From contig NZ_JAHLOS010000024.1 of NCBI RefSeq assembly GCF_018917525.1, forward strand, positions 1 through 64,000: DNA of 64,000 nucleotides. The letters are read 5' to 3'. The notes under the pieces are model-generated. The model was not told where the DNA came from, did not search any database, and was given only the letters and a program-made list of their open reading frames with translations. Origin of the DNA: Enterococcus raffinosus (GTDB taxonomy: Bacteria; Bacillota; Bacilli; Lactobacillales; Enterococcaceae). The first letter of the stretch is position 1; each line of letters starts with the position of its first letter. The position numbers and the translations under genes are program-made. Shown here piece by piece: positions 32,760 to 43,339 of this stretch.

Positions 32760-33929
32760 TTAGCGTGTCACGCCATCTTTTCTAGCGGCCTCGGCTACCT
32801 TCATTGTGATCAAATCCACGACATTTTCATCAAAAGCGGAAGGAATGATGTAATCAGAGTTCAGTTCCCCATAAGGAATTGAATCAGCAATTGCATGTGC
32901 ACAGGCCAATTTCATCCGTGAAGTAATTTTTGTGGCTTCAGCAGTAAATGCTCCTCGGAATAGACCAGGAAAGGCCAAGACATTATTGATTTGATTTGGA
33001 TAATCTGAACGCCCAGTCCCCACGACTGAAGCACCGCCGGCAATCGCTTCGTCATAAGTGATCTCCGGTTCTGGATTTGCCATCGGAAAAACAATGTTGC
33101 CGTCACTCATAGAAGCGACCATCTCTTTGGTAACTAAATTCGGTGCAGAGACACCTATGAAAACATCTGCACCAACAAAAGCTTCTGCCATCGTACCAGT
33201 AAAATCAGTTGGCGAGATTAATTCCAAGATTTCCTTTTCAACAAAGGTAGCCGTTGTCATCTCGTCATTCAACGCACCATCTTTATTGAAGGCAATGATA
33301 TTCTTCACACCAAGATCAACCAACATATGGATGATCGCACTGCCTGCAGCACCAGTTCCTGAAATAACAACTTTCAAATTCTGCGGTTCTTTCTTAACCA
33401 GCTTCAGGGCATTGATCAAGGCAGCCGTTACTACAACTGCTGTCCCATGCTGATCGTCGTGAAAAACGGGAATATCTAGTGCTTCGATCAAGGCTCGTTC
33501 TATCTCTACGCAACGTGGCGCACTAATATCTTCTAAATTAATTCCCCCAAAAGTCGGTGCAATTGCTTTAACGATTTGAATGATTTCCTGCGGATCTTTA
33601 GTATCTAAACAAATCGGTACGGCATCAATATCTGCGAATTCCTTAAATAGCAGCGCTTTGCCTTCCATCACAGGCAATGCCGCTTCCGGTCCGATATCTC
33701 CCAATCCTAAAACCGCTGTGCCGTCTGTAACCACTGCTACACTATTACTTTTCCAAGTATAGTCATACGCTTTATTCTTATCTTCAGCGATTTTCCGACA
33801 TGGTTCAGCTACGCCAGGAGTATAAGCTAAAGACAGATCGTCTTTGTTGTGTACTTTGGCTTTGCTGGTTACTTCGATCTTTCCTCGCCATTTTCTATGC
33901 GCTGTTAACGCTTCATCATAAATAGTCAT
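32760..33929 (-). CDS. Malic enzyme (NAD(P)-dependent malate dehydrogenase, decarboxylating)
   Basis: A 389-aa short bacterial malic enzyme converting malate to pyruvate, CO2 and NAD(P)H. It has an N-terminal malic domain (about 10-165: [48 protein letters not shown]) and a Rossmann domain (about 170-385, [12 protein letters not shown]). The ATG at 33929 lies inside the end of fumC, with GGAG nine bases upstream, so the genes overlap by 14 bases and are coupled. Whether the cofactor is NAD or NADP is not decided by sequence alone. Confidence 0.94.
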   Translation of the reverse strand: MTIYDEALTAHRKWRGKIEVTSKAKVHNKDDLSLAYTPGVAEPCRKIAEDKNKAYDYTWKSNSVAVVTDGTAVLGLGDIGPEAALPVMEGKALLFKEFADIDAVPICLDTKDPQEIIQIVKAIAPTFGGINLEDISAPRCVEIERALIEALDIPVFHDDQHGTAVVVTAALINALKLVKKEPQNLKVVISGTGAAGSAIIHMLVDLGVKNIIAFNKDGALNDEMTTATFVEKEILELISPTDFTGTMAEAFVGADVFIGVSAPNLVTKEMVASMSDGNIVFPMANPEPEITYDEAIAGGASVVGTGRSDYPNQINNVLAFPGLFRGAFTAEATKITSRMKLACAHAIADSIPYGELNSDYIIPSAFDENVVDLITMKVAEAARKDGVTR

Positions 33930-35298
33930 CAAAATTATCTCCAATCATTTTTTCCGGACGGACCCAATTCTCGTATTCTTCCGCAGTTACATACCTTAAG
34001 GACAACGCCGCTTCTTTTAAAGTAGTTCCCTCATTAAAGGCTTTCTTAGCAATCTCGGCACCTTTGTCATAACCAATATGCGTATTCAGAGCTGTTACTA
34101 ACATCAAGGACTGTTCTAATAAGTCAGCCATCCGTGCTTCATTTACAACTAAGCCCTTCAAACAATTAGCACTGAAGGAGTGCAAGGAATCTGTCAGTAA
34201 GCGAACACTTTGCAATAGATCAAAAGCGATCAGCGGTAAATAGACATTCAACTCAAAATTCCCCTGTGAGGCCGCAATCCCAATTGCCGTATCATTCCCC
34301 ATTACTTGTACTGCGACCATCGCCAATGCTTCGCACTGTGTCGGATTAACCTTTCCCGGCATGATCGAGCTCCCAGGTTCGTTAGCTGGCAAGGTAATCT
34401 CCCCTAACCCACTACGAGGACCACTTGCTAGCCACCGAATATCATTCGCCATCTTCATACAATTCGCCGCCAAGGCCTTTAGCGCACCACTAACATACAC
34501 AACGGCATCACGATTCGCTAAGGCATGAAACTTATTGCTCTCTCCGATGAAATGGATTCCTGTCTCTTCATTTAAAGCTTCAATAAATGCTCGTTCATAG
34601 GCTTTAGATGCGTTTAAACCAGTTCCAACAGCCGTTCCGCCAATTGCTAACTGGCGTAGTTCAGCCAAACTATTGATCAGCATATTCTCATTGTGCTCTA
34701 GCGCGGAACGCCAACCGCTGACCTCCTGTGCAAAGGTTACAGGAGTCGCATCCTGCAAATGCGTTCGACCAACCTTGATCACATGCTGATTCTTTTCTTC
34801 TAACTCTTCCAGCACACCAATCATCTCATGAATTGCCGGCAATAAATTTTTCTCGATTACAAACGTTCCAGCAATGTGCAATGCAGTTGGAAAAACATCA
34901 TTGGAACTCTGAGACATATTCACATCATCGTTCGGATGGATAGTAAGATTTTTCTGGCTTGCTAGATGAGCAAGAACTTCATTAGCATTCATATTGGTTT
35001 GTGTTCCGCTACCTGTTTGCCAAACTACTAGTGGAAACTCTGCCCAATTTTCACCCTTCAATAGCAAATCCGCAGCATGTTGAATAGCTAATGCTTTTTC
35101 AGCAGCTAATTTTCCCGTTCGTTGGTTAGCAACTGCGGCCATTTTTTTGACCAATACAAGAGCACGCAATAACTCCGGTGGCATTTTTTCCCCGCCAATC
35201 TTAAAATTTTGGCGACTTCGTTCGGTTTGTGCTCCCCACCAAGCCTCTTTTGGCACTTCAATTGGACCCATTGAATCATATTCCGTTCGTGTTTTCAT
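33916..35298 (-). CDS. fumC: Fumarate hydratase class II
   Basis: A 460-aa iron-independent tetrameric fumarase that interconverts fumarate and malate. It shows the superfamily signature GSSIMPGKVNPTQCE (about 320) with its catalytic Ser, plus GSGTQTNMNANEV (about 98-110), SSNDVFPTALHIA and GRTHLQDATPV (about 185-195, catalytic His). Length is normal. AAGGAG precedes ATG. Together with the overlapping malic enzyme it forms a fumarate-malate-pyruvate route; many enterococci lack most TCA enzymes, so the pair is notable. Confidence 0.95.
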   Translation of the reverse strand: MKTRTEYDSMGPIEVPKEAWWGAQTERSRQNFKIGGEKMPPELLRALVLVKKMAAVANQRTGKLAAEKALAIQHAADLLLKGENWAEFPLVVWQTGSGTQTNMNANEVLAHLASQKNLTIHPNDDVNMSQSSNDVFPTALHIAGTFVIEKNLLPAIHEMIGVLEELEEKNQHVIKVGRTHLQDATPVTFAQEVSGWRSALEHNENMLINSLAELRQLAIGGTAVGTGLNASKAYERAFIEALNEETGIHFIGESNKFHALANRDAVVYVSGALKALAANCMKMANDIRWLASGPRSGLGEITLPANEPGSSIMPGKVNPTQCEALAMVAVQVMGNDTAIGIAASQGNFELNVYLPLIAFDLLQSVRLLTDSLHSFSANCLKGLVVNEARMADLLEQSLMLVTALNTHIGYDKGAEIAKKAFNEGTTLKEAALSLRYVTAEEYENWVRPEKMIGDNFDDYL

Positions 35299-35393
35299 AC
35301 ATTCGACTCCTTGTTTATATTAGGAGGAACTGAAATACTTATTCTCCTATTTTGTACAATTATCTCTTATTTATACTGAAATGGATACAAAAA

Positions 35394-35423
35394 AAGTACA
35401 AAAGCGATTAAACTTTTGTACTT
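35394..35423 (-). terminator. Terminator of the relA-dtd unit
   Basis: Perfect 11-bp stem (35394-35404 with 35413-35423), 8-base loop, and CTTTTTTTG on the minus strand, just past the dtd stop. Confidence 0.85.
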
Positions 35424-35429
35424 CGTTCG

Positions 35430-35876
35430 TTATTTATCTCTTGTATCAAAAAGAATCGTGACCGGCCCATCATTGACTAATGCAACATCCATATCGCCAC
35501 CGAATTCTCCGGTCTCAACGGTTGAACCTGCTTGGCGTAGGCCTTCGTTGAAATATTCATATAAGGGAATCGCCGTTTCAGGGCGGGCTGCCTTTACGAA
35601 ACTTGGTCGATTTCCTTTTTTCGTATCGGCATATAATGTGAATTGCGAAACACTCAAGACACTACCATCCACATCTCGCAGAGACTGATTTATTTTCCCC
35701 TCTGCATCTTCAAAAACACGTAACAAAGGAATTTTGCGAATCAAATAATCCGCATCTTCCTGCGTATCCTCTTCATGGATGCCTAGAAGAATCATGAAGC
35801 CGCGACCGATCTTGCCGATAATTTGTTCATCAATCGTTACACTTGCCTCGCTCACACGCTGAATAACTGCTCGCAT
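35430..35876 (-). CDS. dtd: D-aminoacyl-tRNA deacylase
   Basis: A 148-aa dimeric enzyme that removes D-amino acids (and glycine from tRNA-Ala) mischarged on tRNA. It has [19 protein letters not shown] (about 76-94) and the Gly-cisPro motif in [11 protein letters not shown] near the C-terminus, normal for the family. It starts 10 bases after relA, the usual Firmicute order. Confidence 0.96.
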   Translation of the reverse strand: MRAVIQRVSEASVTIDEQIIGKIGRGFMILLGIHEEDTQEDADYLIRKIPLLRVFEDAEGKINQSLRDVDGSVLSVSQFTLYADTKKGNRPSFVKAARPETAIPLYEYFNEGLRQAGSTVETGEFGGDMDVALVNDGPVTILFDTRDK

Positions 35877-35886
35877 AAGAAATCTC

Positions 35887-38094
35887 CTACCCTTTCGTCC
35901 GTTTCACACTGTAGACATCTGGAATGGTCTTGACCTTATCGACGATTGAGTATAAATGATTCAGGTTTTGAATCTTAAAGGTCAAGTTGATGACAGCCAA
36001 TCGATCTTTGGTTGGTTTTGCTTCGACGCTAACCAATTTTTTAGTCATACCGCTAACGATATTCAAAACATCATTTAGCAAACCATCACGATTGAAGCCA
36101 TAAATTTCCAAATCAGCATTATATTCTTGAACTGAATTTGTCGTATCTTCCCATTCCACTTCGATCAACCGCTGTTGAATATCTTTTTGCTTCGTAATAT
36201 TCGGACAGTCAGATCGATGAATCGAGATCCCACGACCTTTAGTAATATAACCAACGATATTATCCCCAGGAACAGGATTACAGCAATGACTGATCCGGAT
36301 CAGCAGGTTGTCGATCCCTTGAATAACAATGCCGCCTTCATGCCGTACCTTGATTTTTTCCGGTTCTTTCGGGTTATTAACCATCTCATCAACAGCATCA
36401 CGCTGTTTTTGTTTCATTTGTTCCCGGCGTTCTTTTTCGGTTAGACGATTAGCAAAGGTCAAGGCACTCATTTCACCGAAGCCAATCGCTGCATAAAGAT
36501 CCTCTTCGCTATGAAAATTGAACTTATCCAATACTTCTGAAAGCTTGTCTTTTGTCAGCATCTCCTTCGGTACAAAGCCTAGATCATTGATGCATTTAAC
36601 AACTGCATCATGACCTTTCGTAACATTTTCTTCCCGATCTTGAGTTTTAAAGAACCGTTTGATTTTATTTTTTGCCTTACTGGTTTTTACTAAGTTTAGC
36701 CAATCACGACTTGGTCCAAAGGAGTTTGCCGAAGTCATAATTTCAATGATATCGCCGTTTTTCAGTTTATAATCCAACTGAACCATTTTGCCGTTGACCT
36801 TAGCACCTGTAGTTTTATTACCAACATCGGTGTGGATACTGTAAGCAAAATCCAATGGTCCCGAACCTTTAGGCAACTCTGTCACATCACCTTTAGGGGT
36901 AAACACATAAACCTTATCGCTGAAGATATCGCCCTTAACACTTTCCATAAATTCGGAAGCATCGTAGCTTTCATCTTGCAGCTCGATAATCTCACGGAAC
37001 CAATCCAACTGCTTGTTATCTTGTGTTGTTTCCTGCTTATCAGTCTTGCCTTCTTTGTAGGCCCAGTGAGCCGCGACCCCGAACTCAGCGATTTGATGCA
37101 TTTCATGAGTACGAATTTGAACTTCTACTGGATTGCCGCTCGGTCCAATGATTGTTGTATGAAGCGACTGATACATGTTGGCCTTTGGCATCGCGATGTA
37201 GTCTTTGAAGCGTCCCGGCATTGGTTTCCATTTTGTATGAATCGCACCAAGTACAGCGTAACAATCCTTGATCGAATCCACGATTACACGAATTGCTAAC
37301 AAATCATAGATTTCGTCGAACTGTTTTTTCTGATCTCGCATTTTGCGATAAATTGAGTAGATATGTTTGGGACGACCATAGATATCGCCTTCGATCCCTA
37401 ATTCTTTCGTTGCTTCTTTGATTTCTTCAACAGCCTCTGCGACAAAACCTTCCCGTTCGTCACGTTTACTGCGCATCAAATGAACGATCCGATAATACTG
37501 CTTTGGATTCAAATAGCGTAATGCAGTATCTTCTAATTCCCACTTGATTCGGCTCATCCCTAAACGATCAGCTAATGGGGCATAGATTTCCAGTGTCTCG
37601 CGAGCAATTCTACGTTGCTTATCATCACGTAGATATTTCAATGTCCGCATATTATGCAAACGGTCGGCTAACTTGACCATGATGACCCGTAAATCCTGCG
37701 CCATCGCCAACAGCATTTTCCGGTGATTTTCTGCCAGTTGTTCTTCGTGAGACTTGTATTTGATTTTCCCTAATTTGGTGACGCCATCAACTAGCGAAGC
37801 CACATCTTCACCAAATTCAACTTTCAAATCCTCTAGTGTTACAGGCGTATCTTCTACAACGTCATGTAAAAAACCTGTCGCAACCGTGTGAGGGTCCATA
37901 TGTAAATCAGCTAAAATCCCTGCAACTTGAATCGGATGAATAATGTAAGGCTCCCCTGATTTGCGAATCTGAGGCTTATGGGCTTCATATGCAAAGTCGT
38001 AAGCCTTTTGTACAAACGCCACGTGCTCTTTTCCCATGTACGTACTAACCATCCTGATGACGTCAGGACCGGTCAATTCAACTTCTTTTGCCAT
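35887..38094 (-). CDS. relA: Bifunctional (p)ppGpp synthetase/hydrolase (Rel)
   Basis: A 735-aa ribosome-associated stringent-response enzyme. Domains are HD hydrolase (about 25-180, H77-D78 in FLHDVVEDT), synthetase (about 230-350, [35 protein letters not shown]), TGS (about 393-455, [10 protein letters not shown]), a Zn-finger region with [10 protein letters not shown] and a C-terminal ACT domain. An intact hydrolase motif marks it as the bifunctional long form of Gram-positives. It is followed closely by dtd and lies 72 bases after rsmE. Confidence 0.97.
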   Translation of the reverse strand: MAKEVELTGPDVIRMVSTYMGKEHVAFVQKAYDFAYEAHKPQIRKSGEPYIIHPIQVAGILADLHMDPHTVATGFLHDVVEDTPVTLEDLKVEFGEDVASLVDGVTKLGKIKYKSHEEQLAENHRKMLLAMAQDLRVIMVKLADRLHNMRTLKYLRDDKQRRIARETLEIYAPLADRLGMSRIKWELEDTALRYLNPKQYYRIVHLMRSKRDEREGFVAEAVEEIKEATKELGIEGDIYGRPKHIYSIYRKMRDQKKQFDEIYDLLAIRVIVDSIKDCYAVLGAIHTKWKPMPGRFKDYIAMPKANMYQSLHTTIIGPSGNPVEVQIRTHEMHQIAEFGVAAHWAYKEGKTDKQETTQDNKQLDWFREIIELQDESYDASEFMESVKGDIFSDKVYVFTPKGDVTELPKGSGPLDFAYSIHTDVGNKTTGAKVNGKMVQLDYKLKNGDIIEIMTSANSFGPSRDWLNLVKTSKAKNKIKRFFKTQDREENVTKGHDAVVKCINDLGFVPKEMLTKDKLSEVLDKFNFHSEEDLYAAIGFGEMSALTFANRLTEKERREQMKQKQRDAVDEMVNNPKEPEKIKVRHEGGIVIQGIDNLLIRISHCCNPVPGDNIVGYITKGRGISIHRSDCPNITKQKDIQQRLIEVEWEDTTNSVQEYNADLEIYGFNRDGLLNDVLNIVSGMTKKLVSVEAKPTKDRLAVINLTFKIQNLNHLYSIVDKVKTIPDVYSVKRTKG

Positions 38095-38166
38095 GTGACG
38101 TTCCCCCTTGTTTTCTGAAAATGATTGCTCTTATTATACAAACTCTCGTAAGCTTTTTCAATCAAA

Positions 38167-38910
38167 TCAGTGCTGTAGTTCATAATAGAAACTTGCCGCG
38201 CTCAAAAGATAGAAAGGCGCTGTTTCTGTTCGTAAAATTCGTGGTCCTAACCCGCAAAGCTTTCCGCCAGCCGCCTGAAAATTTTCAATCTCTTTTGGAG
38301 TCAGTCCACCTTCTGGACCAAATACGACTAACAATTTTTGTCCAGAAGTTAATTGTTGAAAAGTTTGAACTAGCTGTGCTTGCTCTCCTTGCTTAGCCGA
38401 TTCTTCATAAGCGATCAAAACAGCGTCATAGTCAGCAAAACCAGCGATCAATTCCTTTTCTGAAGCAAATTTAACCACCGGTAAGGCTTGACGATGGGAT
38501 TGCTCCGCTGCTTCTTGCGCGATTTTATTCAATCGCTGCTGCTTCTTTTGCTGCTTCTTCGCATCCCACTTAGCTACCGAAGTCTCACCAGGAAAGGCAA
38601 TAAAATCGTGGGCTCCAAGTTCTGTCCCTTTTTGGACGATCAGCTCCAGTTTTTCCCCTTTCGGAAAACCGCTGGCGATCGTGATATCAATCGGTAATTC
38701 TCGTTGCAGTCGCTCTTTTTCAACCTCTTTCAACGTCACCTTATCATTATCGATGGCGATGATCTTTGCCTTAATCGCAGTTTGATCATTGAATACGAGA
38801 AATACTTCCGCGTCGACCGTCATGCGCATCACACGCGACATATGATGGTGCGGCTCACCGCTAACTTCTACCGTTGGTTGATAGGCCTGATCTAAAAAAT
38901 AGCGTTGCAT
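38167..38910 (-). CDS. rsmE: 16S rRNA m3U1498 methyltransferase
   Basis: A 247-aa SPOUT-family enzyme that methylates U1498 in the decoding region of 16S rRNA. It shows an N-terminal PUA-like part (VSGEPHHHMSRVMRM) and the knotted C-terminal SAM site (VVFGPEGGLTPKEI, LGPRILRTETAP). It starts one base after the prmA stop, so the two are cotranscribed, as in many Firmicutes. Confidence 0.96.
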   Translation of the reverse strand: MQRYFLDQAYQPTVEVSGEPHHHMSRVMRMTVDAEVFLVFNDQTAIKAKIIAIDNDKVTLKEVEKERLQRELPIDITIASGFPKGEKLELIVQKGTELGAHDFIAFPGETSVAKWDAKKQQKKQQRLNKIAQEAAEQSHRQALPVVKFASEKELIAGFADYDAVLIAYEESAKQGEQAQLVQTFQQLTSGQKLLVVFGPEGGLTPKEIENFQAAGGKLCGLGPRILRTETAPFYLLSAASFYYELQH

Positions 38911-38911
38911 T

Positions 38912-39859
38912 CTAGTCTTCCTCTGGTTTCTTCAAAATAATCGCAAACCAATCTTTTTGTTGGAAGATTCGATCAACTTCAAAACCTTGCGTATACATTT
39001 CTTCCAACACCATATCTTTTTTATCTTCAATGATGCCGGAAACGATAAATGTCCCATCTGGTTTTAATAAACGCCAAGCATCTTCAATCATCAAAACAAT
39101 GATGTCTGCTAAAATATTCGCCACGATCACATCTGCTTCTTGCTCCACGCCAACTAATAAATCATTGGCAGAAACGTGAATATTTTCAGTATTCGCATTT
39201 AGATCAACATTCTCTTGCGCCGAACGAACAGCGACTTCGTCTAAATCATAGGCATAGATATCTTTTGCCCCATAAAGCGAACTAGCAATACTTAATACGC
39301 CAGAACCTGTGCCGACATCCAAGACTGTTTCACCACCGCGCAAAACAGTTTCTAATGCTTGCAAAGTCAGATTCGTTGTCGGATGTGTCCCTGTTCCGAA
39401 AGCCATTCCAGGATCTAGTGTAATGATTTTTTCATCTTCATGTTGCGCTTCGTATTTTTCCCAGCTAGGTACGATCGTCAAATAACGGGTCACACGAACA
39501 GGATGGTAATACTTTTTCCAAGCCGTCGCCCAATCGCTTTCTTCTACTTCACTAACTTCCACAATATTTTTACCGATGTTCAATCCAAACTCTGGTAATT
39601 TTTCGATCTTCGTTTTAATGAAAGGTAAAATTTCCGGTAAGAAAATCGTTTCTGGAAAATAGGCCATTACAACGGCACCCTCCGTTAGACTAGAAAATGT
39701 TTCCTTATCTAAAAGTTCTCCGTATTGATCTTCTTGATAATTTTCAAAGTCTAACGCATCTTCAATTGCAACACCCGATGCGCCTGCCTCCATTAAAATA
39801 TTCGAAACAGCCTCGACCGCTTCGCTTTCTGTTGTTACTTTGACTTCATTCCATTTCAT
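38912..39859 (-). CDS. prmA: Ribosomal protein L11 methyltransferase
   Basis: A 315-aa class I SAM-dependent methyltransferase that trimethylates L11. It has the PrmA N-terminal substrate domain (1-110) and a Rossmann domain with DVGTGSGVLSIAS (about 182-194) and IYAYDLDEVAV, then DVIVANILADII. AAGGAGG lies 7 bases before ATG. A TATAAT on the minus strand (39926-39931) may be its promoter -10. It leads the prmA-rsmE pair. Confidence 0.96.
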   Translation of the reverse strand: MKWNEVKVTTESEAVEAVSNILMEAGASGVAIEDALDFENYQEDQYGELLDKETFSSLTEGAVVMAYFPETIFLPEILPFIKTKIEKLPEFGLNIGKNIVEVSEVEESDWATAWKKYYHPVRVTRYLTIVPSWEKYEAQHEDEKIITLDPGMAFGTGTHPTTNLTLQALETVLRGGETVLDVGTGSGVLSIASSLYGAKDIYAYDLDEVAVRSAQENVDLNANTENIHVSANDLLVGVEQEADVIVANILADIIVLMIEDAWRLLKPDGTFIVSGIIEDKKDMVLEEMYTQGFEVDRIFQQKDWFAIILKKPEED

Positions 39860-39962
39860 CTTTTTACCTCCTTATTCATAATAAATGGGCAAATTTTCAT
39901 GCCGTATGTCATCCCTCTATAATTCATTATATTTTGACTGGTTGATTGAGAAACTGAAATCC

Positions 39963-40439
39963 TTAATAACTTGGATACGGCAAATAACTGCTGTCAGTTG
40001 GTTTGATTAATGCCTTAAATACAGCATCGTCCCATTTCATCTCAAAAATCGCATCTTCACTGTCGTCAGCTAAGAAATCCAACAAATCACTTTGTCCTTC
40101 TTCGATGACTTCTTTCAAATAATCAACAACTGCTGTCAACTCATTTTTCTTCATGCCTTTTTTTCCTTCATATGGGATTACTGCTAAAAAATCATCAGAA
40201 TCATAGATAGACTTTTCAGGATCGACTAATAAGATCGCATCTTCAAATTCAATAATCTCCTCTTCAGAAGCCACTCCGTCCACGTCATCAATCTCAACCT
40301 GTCCCTTATTTTCGCCATAAATTCGAAAAGCGATCTCAAAGCTATGGTTGCGTGTATCCCAATCCAGAGCTAATTCATAATCAGGAATTTTTTTGTTCAA
40401 ATAATTGTCTAAATAAGTAATCATAGTTTCTTTTGCCAT
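39963..40439 (-). CDS. DUF3013 family protein
   Basis: A 158-aa acidic cytoplasmic protein of unknown role. It fits DUF3013 (restricted to Lactobacillales) in its start MAKETMITYLDNYLNKK, the LDWDTRNHSFEI stretch and SEEEIIEFEDAILL. The ATG at 40439 is chosen because GGAGG lies 8 bases upstream; the longer reading runs through the end of the preceding gene. It follows the glycosylase gene by two bases, so the two are translationally linked. Confidence 0.82.
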   Translation of the reverse strand: MAKETMITYLDNYLNKKIPDYELALDWDTRNHSFEIAFRIYGENKGQVEIDDVDGVASEEEIIEFEDAILLVDPEKSIYDSDDFLAVIPYEGKKGMKKNELTAVVDYLKEVIEEGQSDLLDFLADDSEDAIFEMKWDDAVFKALIKPTDSSYLPYPSY

Positions 40440-40441
40440 TT

Positions 40442-41068
40442 TTAGTTCCTCCAGCCGTTGTTTTCTTCTATTAAACTCTTTCGTTGATTGGTTATGTACG
40501 GATTGCCACGAACTACAAAGCGCAACGGTTTTTCCGTCCAAATCCCTTTATTAGGTATTCCAATACGCGGAAGTGCATCAATCTGTTTTGGAATCCGTCT
40601 TTTTTCTGGTACCAAATGCAACGAACTAGTGAAAATTGATTCGCCATATAATTCTCGAGTAATCCCTAATGCTTCAACTAGTTTTCCCGGCCCATCTGAA
40701 ATCATCGTGCCGGTTCTGCCATGACGATTCTGAACCATCTGCTCAATGCCTTCTACTGGCTCAAAGCCACGAATCATCACTCCTTGCGGCATTCCTTCCG
40801 GTTGTGTGATCATGTTCAAGATCAAATGGGTATGCATCGTATATAAATAGATTGTCCCCGGTTTTTCATACATCGCTCGTACCCGCGGTGTATCCCGCAT
40901 GCCATAACTATGTGCTGCTTCATCATCAGGACCTAAATAGGCTTCGCAATCTACAATATAACCGCCTAATTTTCCCTCCGATGTCTCATGCTCTAAATAC
41001 ATACCTAATAAGTATTTTGCGATATTCTCCGTTGATTCTGTATTAAAATAGTTGATTACTTGTTCCAT
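40442..41068 (-). CDS. DNA-3-methyladenine glycosylase (AAG/MPG family)
   Basis: A 208-aa base-excision repair enzyme that releases alkylated and deaminated purines. Family stretches are AKYLLGMYL, GGYIVDCEAYLGPDDEAAHSY with the catalytic Glu, VMIRGFEPVEGIEQM and DGPGKLVEALGI. The ATG at 41068 is preferred to GTG 41077 because that GTG overlaps the AGAAGGTG ribosome site. It forms a pair with the DUF3013 gene. Confidence 0.93.
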   Translation of the reverse strand: MEQVINYFNTESTENIAKYLLGMYLEHETSEGKLGGYIVDCEAYLGPDDEAAHSYGMRDTPRVRAMYEKPGTIYLYTMHTHLILNMITQPEGMPQGVMIRGFEPVEGIEQMVQNRHGRTGTMISDGPGKLVEALGITRELYGESIFTSSLHLVPEKRRIPKQIDALPRIGIPNKGIWTEKPLRFVVRGNPYITNQRKSLIEENNGWRN

Positions 41069-41154
41069 TTTCCTCACCTTCTACATGATACACAATAATC
41101 CTGCTGCATGCTACGCCCAGCAATCAAAACTCAGCAAACACAAAGGAAAAATGC

Positions 41155-41160
41155 TATAAT
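41155..41160 (+). promoter_or_regulatory. -10 element of the rarA promoter
   Basis: TGCTATAAT is an extended -10 without a clear -35. It implies a ~160-base untranslated leader for rarA. The leader holds a weak hairpin near 41226-41250 but no recognised riboswitch. Confidence 0.5.
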
Positions 41161-41325
41161 GGGAACGTATATTTGCTAGTCCTGCTTCAGTGGATTAGTA
41201 AATTGTTATGCGTGCGAGAATCCAGATATTTTTCGTTTTTTGAAAAATGTTATTCTTATTAAGAGTTACTACAATTTTAATCATATATATTAACAAATGA
41301 AACCATTACTAAAAGGAGGCTCCCT

Positions 41326-42603
41326 ATGCAACAGCCTTTAGCCTATCGCATGCGTCCCCGCAACTTAGATGAAGTTGTCGGTCAACAACATTTAGTCGGT
41401 TCTGGAAAAATCATTCGACGGATGGTAGACGCTAAGATGCTTTCCTCTATGATTTTGTATGGCCCACCTGGCACAGGAAAAACCAGCATTGCCAGTGCGA
41501 TCGCCGGTTCAACGAATTACGCCTTTCGGATGCTGAATGCTGCTACTGATACAAAAAAAGATTTACAGATCGTTGCGGAAGAAGCCAAAATGAGCGGCAC
41601 AGTCATTTTACTATTGGATGAAGTTCATCGTCTCGATAAAACCAAACAGGATTTTTTGCTGCCTCATTTAGAAAGTGGTCGAATCATCATGATTGGTGCA
41701 ACGACGGAAAATCCCTATATCACAATCAATCCCGCTATACGCAGCCGAACTCAGATTTTTGAGGTGAAGCCCTTAGATGAAGAGGATATTATCACAGCGG
41801 TCAAATCGGCGTTGGAAGATAAAGAGCGAGGATTAGGAGAATACCCAGTTGAATTGGATGAGAAGGCCTTAAACCACTTAGCCCGTGCAACGAATGGCGA
41901 CTTAAGAAGTGCATTGAATGGGTTAGAATTAGCTACGAAATCCACACCTAAGAATGATGAAGAAAAAATTCATTTAACCTTATCCATCATTGAGGAATGT
42001 GTTCAACGAAAAGCACTTACTCATGACAAAGACGGCGATGCTCATTATGATGTGATCTCCGCTTTTCAAAAATCAATCCGCGGCAGTGATGTCAATGCAG
42101 CTCTTCATTATCTAGGCCGATTAGTCGAAGCAGGTGATCTTCCAATTATTTGTCGGCGCTTAATGGTGATTGGCTATGAAGATATCGGGCTAGCTAATCC
42201 AGCGGCAGCTGCCCGTACGGTTCAAGCCGTCCAAGCGGCGGAAAAATTAGGCTTTCCTGAAGCGCGGATTCCTTTAGCCGATGCCGTCGTTGATCTCTGT
42301 CTCTCGCCAAAATCAAATTCAGCCTACACGGCCTTAGATGCAGCAATCACAGATATTCGAATGGGAAATGCTGGTGAAGTGCCCGACCATCTACGGGATA
42401 GTCATTACAAAGGTGCCAAAGCCCTGAACCGCGGCATTGGTTATCAATACCCTCATAGTTTCGAAAATGCATGGGTTAATCAACAATATTTACCAGACAA
42501 AATCAAGGATGCCCGCTATTATGACCCAAAAGCTACGGGAAAGTACGAGCAAGCCCTTGGTCAACAATATCAGCGCATCGAAGAATGGAAAAAGAAAAAA
42601 TAA
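41326..42603 (+). CDS. rarA: Replication-associated recombination protein A
   Basis: A 425-aa AAA+ ATPase of the RarA/MgsA/WRNIP1 family that acts at stalled forks and interacts with SSB. It shows Walker A GPPGTGKTS (about 47-55), Walker B LLLDEVHRLDK (about 100), sensor 1 GATTENP, arginine finger AIRSRTQIFEV, and the C-terminal tetramerisation domain with GSDVNAALHYL and VIGYEDIGLANP. Length is normal. AAAAGGAGG precedes ATG. Confidence 0.96.
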   Translation: MQQPLAYRMRPRNLDEVVGQQHLVGSGKIIRRMVDAKMLSSMILYGPPGTGKTSIASAIAGSTNYAFRMLNAATDTKKDLQIVAEEAKMSGTVILLLDEVHRLDKTKQDFLLPHLESGRIIMIGATTENPYITINPAIRSRTQIFEVKPLDEEDIITAVKSALEDKERGLGEYPVELDEKALNHLARATNGDLRSALNGLELATKSTPKNDEEKIHLTLSIIEECVQRKALTHDKDGDAHYDVISAFQKSIRGSDVNAALHYLGRLVEAGDLPIICRRLMVIGYEDIGLANPAAAARTVQAVQAAEKLGFPEARIPLADAVVDLCLSPKSNSAYTALDAAITDIRMGNAGEVPDHLRDSHYKGAKALNRGIGYQYPHSFENAWVNQQYLPDKIKDARYYDPKATGKYEQALGQQYQRIEEWKKKK

Positions 42604-42631
42604 AACAACCGACTATTATTCAAATAAGAAA

Positions 42632-42667
42632 GAACGGTTTCAGTCTCAAATGAGATTGAAGCCGTTC
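42632..42667. terminator. Bidirectional terminator between rarA and the acyltransferase gene
   Basis: About 17-bp stem with G-T pairs (42632-42648 with 42651-42667) between two convergent genes, T-rich on the right side. Confidence 0.75.
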
Positions 42668-42697
42668 CTTCTTATTTTGATATAAATACTTTATTTT

Positions 42698-43234
42698 TTA
42701 CTCTCTCTCCTTTTCAAATTCATAAAGACGGTTCTTATCAATTTTCATGATCTCTTCTCCAGAAACCATATTTTGATTAAAGACGTAATCGTAATTTCTA
42801 TCTTTAGGCTTGTATTGGTTAACACCGTAAGCGATACTGTTTGCCGGAATATCTTTTGTAATGAGTGCACCAGCGCCGATCACACTATTTTCCCCAATAA
42901 CAACAGGTCCTAAAATCTTTGCACCGTCTGCAACAATAACGTTCTCTGAAAGTATCGGACTTCCTACATTTTCCCACTTTTTTAAAACTTTATTGTACCG
43001 ATTATTTGAGCCAAGTGTGACATTCTGAAAAATTACCACACCTTTAGAAAGTTTGGCAGCAACAATCGTACAACCTCGTGCATGGTGTGCAAATGATACA
43101 CTTTTATCCATGTCCATACAATGTATTTCACAACAATACCATTTCTCTAGAAGTTCTGCTGCCTTTCTTCTTTTATCAACATTCTCAGAAAAACAATTGA
43201 TTTCCATTAACTCATCAAAACTCTTTTCTTCCAT
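42698..43234 (-). CDS. Hexapeptide-repeat acyltransferase (serine acetyltransferase-like)
   Basis: A 178-aa protein with a left-handed beta-helix of hexapeptide repeats (about 60-160: GCTIVAAKLSKGVVI, FQNVTLGSN, ILSENVIVADGAKILGPVVI, NSVIGAGALITKDIP), related to CysE-type acetyltransferases. The helical N-terminal part (1-45) is shorter than in true CysE, so a role in cysteine synthesis is doubtful. Acetylation of a sugar or small molecule is the general guess. It is monocistronic between rarA and an MFS gene and may belong to an inserted block (42.7-45.4 kb). Confidence 0.7.
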   Translation of the reverse strand: MEEKSFDELMEINCFSENVDKRRKAAELLEKWYCCEIHCMDMDKSVSFAHHARGCTIVAAKLSKGVVIFQNVTLGSNNRYNKVLKKWENVGSPILSENVIVADGAKILGPVVIGENSVIGAGALITKDIPANSIAYGVNQYKPKDRNYDYVFNQNMVSGEEIMKIDKNRLYEFEKERE

Positions 43235-43339
43235 ATTAACCTCCCATTTCTTATAACTTAATTGAATCGTACATTTTATTGAAAAAAATCAGACTTAATT
43301 GATACGGGTAAACTTTTCTATATTCTGACATCAGCAAAA

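Noticed and set aside
36832-37299. Plus-strand ORF of 155 codons opposite relA
   Set aside because: relA is unmistakable on the other strand, and the ORF composition looks like antisense of its synthetase and TGS regions.
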